Shown: positions 37,301-46,400 of the stretch, piece after piece
Layout: each line of letters opens with the position of its first letter
How positions within the stretch are numbered: the stretch's first letter is position 1
DNA from: Spirochaetes bacterium GWB1_27_13
Lineage (GTDB): Bacteria; Spirochaetota; GWE2-31-10; MWDO01
Direction: 5' to 3'
Assembly: GCA_001829125.1 (NCBI GenBank)
Contig: MIAN01000261.1
Span: 1-52,819, forward strand
Length of the DNA: 52,819 bases
The notes under the pieces: model-generated
Told to the model about the DNA's origin: nothing
Databases searched by the model: none
Seen by the model: the letters and a program-made list of their open reading frames with translations, nothing else
Translations under genes and position numbers: made by a program

Positions 37301-40300
37301 GTTACAAACGAAAAGTTGATTGAACTTGAAAGTTTCACTGATAAATTTAATAGCATTCAATCTCAAATACAGGATGTTAAACAAAAATTAGAAGACGAAA
37401 TAGGAAGTCAAATTGAAAATGGCAAAAAAGATATTGCTAATATTTTTGAGAATGGAAAAGAAAACATAACAAAGCAATATAAAAATCTTGAGCAAGACAC
37501 AGCAAAAAACCTTGAAATGTTTAATTCTGATTTAAATAAGATTAAACAAAACATGAAACTTATTGATGAGAAATTTAGCGGAAGATTTATAAAAAAATTA
37601 GAGGATGCTGATGTAAAACTTGTTGAAAAACTTCAAGAAGTCACAGAAAAATCAAAAACTTATTTTACACAACTCGGTTTAAAATGGAATAATAATGAAA
37701 CAGATTTTAACAGAAAACTTTCTGAGATTGAGAAACAATATGTTGATAAACACGATAAGATATTACTTGATAAGACAAATGACTTGGCTGAGTTAAAAAC
37801 AAGGTTTGATGGTTTAAATGTTCAAATAAATAACTTTAACAATAAAATTAATGTAGAACTTGAAGAGAAATTTGAAGCAGGTAAAAATGAATTAAATAAT
37901 ATCCTCAACAATGGTAAAGATAAACTTGTCACTGAGTACAAAAAACTTGAAGAGCAAACTGTTGCAAGCATTGCTTCTTACAAAAACGATTTGTTAAAAA
38001 TCAAACAAAATTTACAACAAGTTGATGATAAGTTTATGGAAAAATTTGACAAAAAGTTAAATGAAGTTGACAATAGAGTAAACGATAAAGTTGTAGAATT
38101 TCAAGATGTTTATAAGGATAATATATTAGAATTCACCAATAAAGTTAAAATTCTTGAAAAAGAGTTTGAAAATAAACTTAATTCAATAGAAAAAGTTTAT
38201 AATGAAAAAGGTGATGCTATGGTTGCCAAAAATCATGAGAAAATTGACGAAGTTAGAAATATTTTTGCTGACCTTACTCTACAACTTGATAATATAAAAA
38301 TCAGACTTGACAGTGATATAAACGAAAAATTAGAACAAAGCAAACTTGAAATTGCAGATATTTTTGCAAAAGAAAGCGAGAATTTAATCAATAAATTTAA
38401 AGATATTGAGGATAATGCTCAATTTAGGCTAAATGAATATTGGGATGAGTTAATTAAGATTAAAGAAAGCTTTAAAAATATTTACATCTCATTTCAAGAA
38501 AAAATTGATGATAAGTTTAATAGTGTTGATTCTACAATGTTACAAAAACTTGGTGAAATGCAAGAAAAAATGGGTAAAAATATTTTTGATTTATCAAATA
38601 AAATTAAACTCACCGAGTCTGACTTGGTAAATAGCATTTCTTTATTAAAAGATGATTTTGCTAAAGAAGAAGAAAAAACTCATATTGCAAATCTTGACAA
38701 ATTGAATCTTTTCACAGAAAAATTTGAAGATTTAAAGACTGCTTTAGAGTATCTAAAAAATACTTTTGACTCAGATGTGACTTCTAAAGTTGAAAATGGC
38801 AAAAAAGAAATATATGAACAGATCGAAAACGAAAAAATTAAAATATTTGATATTTACAAGGAAGTTGAAAATCGTTCTATCGAAAAAATTGATAATTATA
38901 AAGAAGAACTTGGTAAATTGGAAAATAAAATTTCAAACATTGATGAACTTTACAATAAACATTTACAAGAAAAAATTGCAGAAATTGATAATGAAATTAC
39001 AGAAAAGAAAAACCAAATTGATGAAGAATACAATTTTGCTGTTGGAAACATCTCTGATAAACTCAGAAATATTGAGTCAGAATTTTCACAAAAACTTTAT
39101 ATAATCGAAAATGATTATAAAGAAAAACAAAAATCTATTTTTGATGAAAATACAAAATTTGTTAATTCTATAAACAAAGATTTTAATAATCTCAAAAATG
39201 AAATTGAAAACCTCGATGATAGAGTTAATTTGGAAATTAAAGGAAATCTAAACTCCTCATTGGAAGTTTTACAAAACAAATTACTCAATATCGAGTCTGA
39301 TTTTACTAACAAGTTAAATACTTTAGAAAAAGACTATTTTGAGAAACAACAATCTATGTTAAACGAAAAATCTCTATTTGTTGATGATTTTAAGAGTAAT
39401 TTCAACCAATTAAGAGAAGAAATGGATATTCTTTCTACAAAAACAAGCGATGCTGCTCAATCTAACTTAGAATTTGCTATTACTAAAATTGGAAATAAAT
39501 TAGGTGAAGTAGAAAATATTTTTAATGAAAAGTTATCAGAAATAGAAAAAGAATATAAAGATAAGCAAGATATTATATTAAACGAAAAAATTAACTTATT
39601 TACTAATTTTAAAAATGATTTTAGCAGATTAAAAGAAGAAATAGATAATTTAAACACAAATTATAATAGTAAACTCAATGAAAACCTTGATATTGCTATA
39701 AAACATATTAATGAAAAAGTAGATGGAGTTCAATCTGATTTTGGCGATAGATTATCTTCAATTGAAAAAGAATATAGCGATAAGCAAGAATTGTTGTTAG
39801 CAGAAAAACAACAAATACTTGAAAATGTAAATAACGATTTTAATGATCTAAAAGTAAAAATTGATAATATTGATAGTATGGCAACTGATGAAATTACAGA
39901 AAAACTTAAAACCGGAATGGAAAACATTAATAAATTGTTTAACGAAGGTAAAGATCGATTATTTAATGAATTTAAGAAAGTCGAAGATAATTACATCAAT
40001 AAAATCAATGAGTACAATACTGATTTACAAAAAGTTAGAGAAGAAATTAACTTTATGGATGAAAAGTTTAATAGTGAGTTTAGCAATAAATTAAATGATG
40101 CTGACAATAAACTTTTGGAAAAACTTAAAGATTTGGATGATAATTACAGTTTTAATGTTTCTAATATTTCTGATAAAATTAGAGATTTGGAAAGTACTTT
40201 TTCAGCAAACATTAACGAAATAGAGAAATACTATAAAGAAAGAACTAATAATTTGATTAATGAGACAGAAAATCATATAAATCAAATTGGTTCTGATTTT

Positions 40301-43300
40301 TCTAACTTAAATCAAAAGATAGAGAGCGTTAGTTATCAACTTGAAAATAATATTAACGAAAAAATAGAAGCTGGTAAATCTGATTTCACAACTATACTTA
40401 ACGATGCAAAAGAAAATTTTAGCTTAGAGTACAAAGAAATTGAAAAACAAGGCAAAGAAGAACTCAATAATTTAGTTAATAAATTAAACTCAGTAAAAGA
40501 AAATATCAATTATTTAAACGATGATTTTTCAGAGAAATTTAATGAAAAGATAAATAATTATGACCAAAAGTTTCAAGATATTACAAATAGCGTTTGGAAT
40601 AAATATAAATCAACTATTGATGACTTAAATAATAATTTATCTAATGTAGAATATGATTTCAAGACAAAAATAGATCAAATTGAACAAACATTCAACCAAA
40701 AAAATGATGATGCTTTGTCTGCTAATTTTGAAAAATTGAATGGTTTTGAGGTTAAATTTAATCAAATTGTGGATTCTATCAATACTATAAAATCAAATCT
40801 TGATAATGATATAAAAAACAAGATTGAACAAAACAACAAAGCGATTGAAAAAGCACTTTTTGAAAGCAATAATTTGGTAAGTGTCCATAATGAAAAACTT
40901 GATGTAGAAATTGGCGAAAAAATTGCTAATTTTTGGAATGAACTATCTAAATTGAATACTGTTATAAATGATGTTAATAATAACTTTACAGATAGTTACA
41001 ACCAAAAATTAAGTGAAATAAGTATTCAAATTGAAAACTATATTGAAGAAATTAATTCAAAATATAAAAATGAAGTTAATTCTTTAATAAATAATTTTTC
41101 TAATGTAGAAAATGGTTTTAATGGTAAAATTTCTGAAATGGAAAATACTTTATTTGAAAAAAATGATTTAATCATCAAAACAAATGAAGATAAATTTAAT
41201 AATTTTAGAGAAAAATTTGAAACTCTTGCTAAAGATATTGTTTTTATAAAAGATAAACTTGATGGAGAAATCAAACAAAAACTTGATAATCAAAGAAATC
41301 AGGTTGAAAATATTATCAATGAAGCAAATAATAGCCTTATTTCATTAAATACTAGTTTTGAGAGTGATTTAAACTCAAAAATAGATGATTATAAAAATCA
41401 ATTTTCTACTATTAAGAATAATTTAACTGAAATTGAAAATAAATTCAACAGTTCTTACACAAATAAATTAAAAGAAGTTGATAATCAAATTGAATCTTTT
41501 GTTTCAGAACTTGCAACTAATTGTAAAAATAGAATTGACGGTCTTTTTATAAACATAAAAGATATTGAATCTAATTTTTCAAATAAAGTTAATTCAATAG
41601 AAGATTCTTACAACCAAAAAGGTAGCGTAATTTTAAAAGATTATTATGATAAATTTAATAGTTTTACAGAAGGTTTTGATTTACTCGCAAAAGATATAAA
41701 TCAATTAAAATCTAAGATTGATAGTGATGTATCGATAAAAATTGAGGAAGGTAAAAAGCAAATCGACAACCTTTTTACAAGTGGTGCAAAAAATATTACA
41801 GAACAATATAGAAATCTTGAAAGCGAGACAATAAGAAAAATCAATGATTACAGAAATGAAATATTTAAAATTAAACAAAACATTCAACAACTTGATGAAA
41901 GATTTAACATTGCATTCTCAGAAAAAGTTGAAGAATTTGACAAAGTGTTTAGTGAAAATTTAAATGGATTGAAACAAAATTATAAGTCTAATATTGACGA
42001 AATCCAAAATGACCTAAAAAATCTTGAGTTTAAGTTAGCAAGAGAAATTCTTGACATCGAAAAAGAATATTCTGAAAAGGCAGAAGCTATGCTAGTAAGA
42101 AATGCTGATAAACTCGATGGATTTGTAAATAGATTTACAGAACTCAATAGTCAAGTTATGAGTTTAAAAAATAGTATAGATGGCGATGTTAAAGAAAAAA
42201 TTGAGAATGGCAAACAAGAAATTACTTCTATCTTACAATCAGAAGTTGAAAAAACTAAAGATCAGTACAAAAAACTTGAAGAAGAAAGTCAACTTAAAAT
42301 CGTTGAGTTTAGAAAAGAAATTGTTAAGGTTCAACAAAATATCAAAATGGTTGATGATAGGTTTACCGCAAAATTCCTTGAGCATACAAGCATAATTGAT
42401 AGAAAGATTGTTATTATTGAAGATGATATTAAAAAGATAGAAAAACAAGCTAGTATTTTTGATAAAGCTAATTCTCTAAAAGATAAACTTGAAGCCGATA
42501 TTAAGGTAATTAAAGATTCTATTGGCAAAATTAAGAATGATAGAGAAGAAATAGTTGAAATTGAAAAGAAAATGATAAATATCGAAGGTATTTTTAGTGT
42601 TTCTCAAGAAAAGAGTAGCAGTATTATAAACGATAGAAAAAAAATTGAAAATATCAGTAATGTTTTGGCTGAATTAAAACAAGTTTCTGAAAGTGTTGAG
42701 GAAAAAATTGAGAGTGTTAAGAATGCAAAAGCTATGATTACAAATGTCGAAAACCAAATTGAGACTCTAAACAAAAAATTTGGTGAACTTGGCAATTATT
42801 TTAATGTTATAAGAGAAAAAGAAGAAGAGGTAAAATCTTCTCTAACTGAAGTTGGTAAGCTAAAAGATGAATCAACTAACCTTAATACTAAAATAGAGTC
42901 TTTAAATAAGAAATTTGATGATCTTGACTTCAAAAAATCAACTTTTGAAAAGAGTTTAAAGAATTTTGAGAAAGATGCTGGTATTATAGCGAAATCTGAG
43001 TCAAAAATATCTGATGTTATGGATAAATTCTCACAAATGAACTCTTTAATTGAAGACCTTGAAATTAGAACAGATTCTATCAATAAAATTAGAGAATGGC
43101 TCGTAAAGGCTGAAACTCAAATTGAAAATATGCACGGTGAGTCAGATAAAAGGATTAAACTTTTGGAATCTCTAATTTCTAAAACTGGTGACAGTGGAAT
43201 TATAAAAGAAAAAATGAAAAATGATAATTCTAAAAAAGAAGTTGTATTACAGTTGCAATCTCAGGGTTGGACAATTGATGATATAGCAAAAACACTAAAT

Positions 43301-43360
43301 TTATCTGTTGGAGAAGTAGAATTTATACTTGACCTTGAGTTAAGTAGAAAAAGAAAATAA
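34379..43360 (+). CDS. giant SpiroCoCo family coiled-coil protein
   Basis: A 2993-aa protein: an N-terminal membrane helix (residues 1-20), a very long coiled coil and a short C-terminal domain. The tail WTIDDIAKTLNLSVGEVEFI is the helix-turn-helix-like end of the SpiroCoCo family, preceded by the conserved KIREWLVKAETQIEN. Reading the whole protein I found no proline, as expected for an uninterrupted helix. About residues 730-2680 are about twelve imperfect copies of a ~153-residue unit marked by YKNDLLKIKQN(M/L)...; a shorter ~71-residue variant occurs three times in the middle. The start is fixed by the next gene: both proteins have exactly 25 residues up to the end of FRQLDK. The poly-G tract sits in the ribosome binding site. 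Likely a membrane-attached scaffold or filament; its role is not established. Confidence 0.9.
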   Translation: MLLLAILISGAISFSIALVFRQLDKNNRSFEKIAKLSKNIKDELASFADEKIQSLRDFDNCIDVSIQKGSNLINVLKSSISELESKLNGVNKETDKVNEFYTQLEIIGKNIAGIDQEFKNIAENSSYVKNVEEKINKFKKDIALIEKNITRIEDDLRKENSQALKNITEEIVSETQNEIKNIRDSFLVSFKEVENKKDSIIEDIERKNNEMNSKISETENILDNFAQRQEKFVIENNEKLYKEIKSVEDKLNNMKDNFIGVVVEEFNNLNSINNSKVEEVKNDIAKIEIELTDKVNEKVAKFNTIISEMEQTGENVDKLVKEEFKEEKTKQLAEIRTIYSNILKEIDTYNEKLKNEAKNNIIKVLRENEDKFKILNENFKKMEKDGQIKLTSFETTLNEYSNNFERLKLDISKEIEHKAKQFDEYINTSSEKVITNISITLNKVSSDANGKTSEITSKFENLFASIESKLLTTEKELVENSRKIETSLSKKANDLENTLFNRQNDLEQNILKDIEARYHNYKSSIENNFNENYSNLNNFVSESKNELSLLKEKLMETINKSNDEISTVREKTIISFNQSKENIELELGDFYNKIKKEVENVEGKVNSIEDSFIQRLKSLDTLVEEKIENNVSWCNSKINDLYNRGNELDTLFNTKIGQTEELYNKSLIKLRSDNEQKLNLVENQYKNLANSINEIKNNIDNDITSLVSNASTKLKEEYRQLEEESLNTVNGYKNDLGKIKQSIKFIEEKYNERLDNKFDEIDKNLIGKMQDVNEIVDKIQEINEKYNIKFNELGERFKNYESDLNLRSNEIEKRLNEKGEKILSGRLDKVNEISYKFNEVVENINGLKSKIDTEICQKVEDGKLEINKVFEDGKNFVFTNYNNLEEETVNRINTYKNELSILKNNLNDIEINFNKLFEEKLNQTDNVLNEKTNQFNVTYSYFVEELNKKINLLEGDFKNKIVDLENNYKNWNEKVTNEKLIELESFTDKFNSIQSQIQDVKQKLEDEIGSQIENGKKDIANIFENGKENITKQYKNLEQDTAKNLEMFNSDLNKIKQNMKLIDEKFSGRFIKKLEDADVKLVEKLQEVTEKSKTYFTQLGLKWNNNETDFNRKLSEIEKQYVDKHDKILLDKTNDLAELKTRFDGLNVQINNFNNKINVELEEKFEAGKNELNNILNNGKDKLVTEYKKLEEQTVASIASYKNDLLKIKQNLQQVDDKFMEKFDKKLNEVDNRVNDKVVEFQDVYKDNILEFTNKVKILEKEFENKLNSIEKVYNEKGDAMVAKNHEKIDEVRNIFADLTLQLDNIKIRLDSDINEKLEQSKLEIADIFAKESENLINKFKDIEDNAQFRLNEYWDELIKIKESFKNIYISFQEKIDDKFNSVDSTMLQKLGEMQEKMGKNIFDLSNKIKLTESDLVNSISLLKDDFAKEEEKTHIANLDKLNLFTEKFEDLKTALEYLKNTFDSDVTSKVENGKKEIYEQIENEKIKIFDIYKEVENRSIEKIDNYKEELGKLENKISNIDELYNKHLQEKIAEIDNEITEKKNQIDEEYNFAVGNISDKLRNIESEFSQKLYIIENDYKEKQKSIFDENTKFVNSINKDFNNLKNEIENLDDRVNLEIKGNLNSSLEVLQNKLLNIESDFTNKLNTLEKDYFEKQQSMLNEKSLFVDDFKSNFNQLREEMDILSTKTSDAAQSNLEFAITKIGNKLGEVENIFNEKLSEIEKEYKDKQDIILNEKINLFTNFKNDFSRLKEEIDNLNTNYNSKLNENLDIAIKHINEKVDGVQSDFGDRLSSIEKEYSDKQELLLAEKQQILENVNNDFNDLKVKIDNIDSMATDEITEKLKTGMENINKLFNEGKDRLFNEFKKVEDNYINKINEYNTDLQKVREEINFMDEKFNSEFSNKLNDADNKLLEKLKDLDDNYSFNVSNISDKIRDLESTFSANINEIEKYYKERTNNLINETENHINQIGSDFSNLNQKIESVSYQLENNINEKIEAGKSDFTTILNDAKENFSLEYKEIEKQGKEELNNLVNKLNSVKENINYLNDDFSEKFNEKINNYDQKFQDITNSVWNKYKSTIDDLNNNLSNVEYDFKTKIDQIEQTFNQKNDDALSANFEKLNGFEVKFNQIVDSINTIKSNLDNDIKNKIEQNNKAIEKALFESNNLVSVHNEKLDVEIGEKIANFWNELSKLNTVINDVNNNFTDSYNQKLSEISIQIENYIEEINSKYKNEVNSLINNFSNVENGFNGKISEMENTLFEKNDLIIKTNEDKFNNFREKFETLAKDIVFIKDKLDGEIKQKLDNQRNQVENIINEANNSLISLNTSFESDLNSKIDDYKNQFSTIKNNLTEIENKFNSSYTNKLKEVDNQIESFVSELATNCKNRIDGLFINIKDIESNFSNKVNSIEDSYNQKGSVILKDYYDKFNSFTEGFDLLAKDINQLKSKIDSDVSIKIEEGKKQIDNLFTSGAKNITEQYRNLESETIRKINDYRNEIFKIKQNIQQLDERFNIAFSEKVEEFDKVFSENLNGLKQNYKSNIDEIQNDLKNLEFKLAREILDIEKEYSEKAEAMLVRNADKLDGFVNRFTELNSQVMSLKNSIDGDVKEKIENGKQEITSILQSEVEKTKDQYKKLEEESQLKIVEFRKEIVKVQQNIKMVDDRFTAKFLEHTSIIDRKIVIIEDDIKKIEKQASIFDKANSLKDKLEADIKVIKDSIGKIKNDREEIVEIEKKMINIEGIFSVSQEKSSSIINDRKKIENISNVLAELKQVSESVEEKIESVKNAKAMITNVENQIETLNKKFGELGNYFNVIREKEEEVKSSLTEVGKLKDESTNLNTKIESLNKKFDDLDFKKSTFEKSLKNFEKDAGIIAKSESKISDVMDKFSQMNSLIEDLEIRTDSINKIREWLVKAETQIENMHGESDKRIKLLESLISKTGDSGIIKEKMKNDNSKKEVVLQLQSQGWTIDDIAKTLNLSVGEVEFILDLELSRKRK

Positions 43361-43395
43361 AATTAGACATATTATCATATAATTACAGTATTTAA

Positions 43396-43461
43396 TCAGT
43401 GCCAATCCGTGATAATCTGACTAATCTGTGTTATATAGTCATTAAAAAAATCTGTGTTATA
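43396..43461 (+). repeat. interspersed repeat copy 8 (one full, one partial unit)
   Basis: GTGCCAATCCGTGATAATCT leads to GACTAATCTGTGTTATA; after 13 bases a second partial unit ATCTGTGTTATA ends four bases before the G-rich ribosome binding site of the second coiled-coil gene. Confidence 0.65.
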
Positions 43462-43478
43462 CCTTGGGGGAGGGAGTA

Positions 43479-46400
43479 ATGTCAGTTACTTTATTTTTTG
43501 TATCAATTTTTGCATCGTTTGCTTTAATTATAGTTTTTAGGCAACTTGATAAAAAAAACAGGCAGTTTGATAAAATAGCAAAGCTTTCTAAAACGATAAA
43601 AGATGAAATAAACTCTGTTACTAAAGAAAGATTTGAACAAATAAAAGATTATGATAATAATCTCGATGTTTCTCTACAAAAGGCTCATATTCTATTAGAA
43701 GAATTAAATAAAGCGATAAAAAACTCTGAACAAAAAGCACAACTATTGGAAAAAGACAAACTCAATAATTTGTTACAAAAAATTGATACAATAGAAAATG
43801 AGTTTAATAATATCAATACTCAATTAGGCGATTTACAAGAAACAAAGAATTTTAGTAAAAACGCAAATAAATTTGTAAAAGAAACAATGCACGAAATGAA
43901 AATTGTCAAAAATGAAATACATTCGCTAAAAAAGGAACTTGATAACAAAAAAGGTGAAGTAACTGACTCAATCAAAAAATCAGAAGAAAAATTTAAAAAC
44001 GAAATTGAAAAAACAAAAAATAATTTTACTGGTATGATTGATGAACAAAAAAAATATTTTGATCAGACAGCTCTTAATTTTAAAAAAGACATAAATTTTG
44101 TTGAAGAAAGTATTAAACATCTGAAAGATGGTTTTTTTAAAGAAATTGAAGATGAGTTTAGTACAATAACTGATTCTTATAAAATAAAAGCAAGTGAAAT
44201 TAAAAGCGAACTTGGAAACTTGGAAGCTGAACTAAGAAAAAAACTTGAAGAAAAAATCAATGATTATTCCACATATATTACTCGAATTGAGACAAGAGGT
44301 GATAATCTTGGTAAAAAAATTGAAGCCGAACTTGAAAATGTTAAACAAAATTATATCCTTGATATAAAATCAAATTATAACACAGGCCTTAGTGAACTTG
44401 ATAAATTTAACGAAAAATTAAAGTCTGATGCAAAAAATAACATAATTAAGACTTATAACGAATACGATGATAAATATAAAGCTTTATTAAGCAATTTAAA
44501 GAATATTGAAGAAGATGCAAGTACCAAATTGGTAAATTATGAAACATTCTTAAATGACTCATCAAAACATTTTGATAAAATAAAAAATGATACTTTTAAC
44601 GAAATTGAAGAAAAAACCAATGAATTTAACCTTCATATAAATAATGCAAATGATATGGGAATCAGGCTTGAACTTGAGATTTTTAACAATATTAAATCAA
44701 ATTTTGCGGATTTTAAAAATGAAGTAGAAAAAGAATTTCATCTATTAAAAAATAACATTGATGAAAAGAATGGAATTTTTGAAGCAGATGTAGAATTAAG
44801 ATATAATAACTCAAAAAATAAAATTAGAGAGATAGAGGGAGTTATTAATAATCTAAATGACGATTTTGAACTCAAAACCAAAAAAATTAGAGAAGAAATG
44901 ATAACTATTGAAGAGCAAAATAAAATAATTGTTACTAAAATTTCGGCTAATATGGAAGATTTTGGAAAAAAAGTTGATACAGATATTATTAATTTAAAGA
45001 ATACTTTTAACACAAATACTACTGAGATGAAAAATGATCTTGAAAATGAGATCGAAACATTCAACAATAAAAAAGAAATTTTGAGAAATGATCTCACTGG
45101 AGAAATGGAAAAATATAAAAATACTATAAATGGAAATATCTTAAAATTAAAACAATATTTTGATAAAGAAACAGAAAAATTATTTGTAAATATAGATAAA
45201 TCAATGGAAAATATGACAAATGATGCTAATGGAAAAACTAAAGAGATTTCAAAGCGATTTGAGGAGAAATATAAAGAAATTGAACTTAAATTGATTAATG
45301 TAGTTCAGGAAATGGGCAAAAAATCCAAAGAATTAGAAACAAATATTTCTCTCAAAACAGGAGAAATTGAAGAACAAATAGATGGTAGAATGAAAGATAT
45401 TCAAGATAATTTGTATGAAAAACAAAATAATTTTGAAAGTGAACTTAGAGACCTTGGAATTAATTATGAGTTAAAATTAAAATCATTTACAGATGAATTA
45501 AATAGTATTCTAAACAAAACAGATTTAAGTGTTAATCAAAAGATAAAAGATATTGATAATGCAATTAATTTCTTTCAAAATGACATAAATACATTTATTT
45601 CTACTATGAATACAAAAATCAGACAAGGAGAATCTGACTTTGAGAAATTTAGTTTTGATATTATTAATAAAACAAATTCTTTAGAAGAAAACCTCAAGAA
45701 TAAAACAATCGAAATAGAAAGAAATTACTATGATAGAGCAAAAGAACTTTTGAATAATAATGAAGAGAAATTAGATGGTTTTGCTGGAAGATTTGAGAAT
45801 TTGAATATTATTCTAAATAATTTAAAGGATAGTTTTGATACAGATGTTAGAGATAAGATTGATGCTGGTAAAAAGTCTATAATTGGTATTTTTGACAAAG
45901 GAAATCTCGATATTACAAATAATTATAAGTTATTAGAAGAAGAAACAATTAATAAAATCAATGAGTATAAGAATGAACTTGTTAAACTCAAACAAAATAT
46001 GAAATTTCTTGATGAAAAATTTGCAAAAAGATTTGATGAAAAACTTGTGGAATTTGATAATAAATTTGGAAATAGAATTCAAATTTTCAATGAAAAATAC
46101 AAATTCAATCTTACTGAAATGCAGGATAAATTAAAACTTTTACAAAATAATTTTTCTACTAAACTATTGGAAATTGAAGATTCATACTTTAAAAGAGGTG
46201 ATAATCTTGTAAATGATAATATTTCTAAATTAAATGAGTTTATTGATAGATTTAATAACCTTAATAGTGAAATTGAAAGCCTTAAATCTCATATTGATTC
46301 ATCTATTTCAACAAAGATAGATGAGGGTAAAAATAACTTAAATGAACAGTATAAATTACTTGAGGCTGAAACACTTAAAAAAATTAATGATTACAAAAAT

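Noticed and set aside
34861-43083. Many Ser/Leu/Phe-rich ORFs opposite the coiled-coil genes
   Set aside because: They are shadows of Lys/Glu/Asn-rich coding sequence, without starts that have ribosome binding sites.
43464-43478. TTG start for the second coiled-coil protein
   Set aside because: It lies inside the ribosome binding site, and the ATG at 43479 gives an N-terminus equal in length to the paralog.
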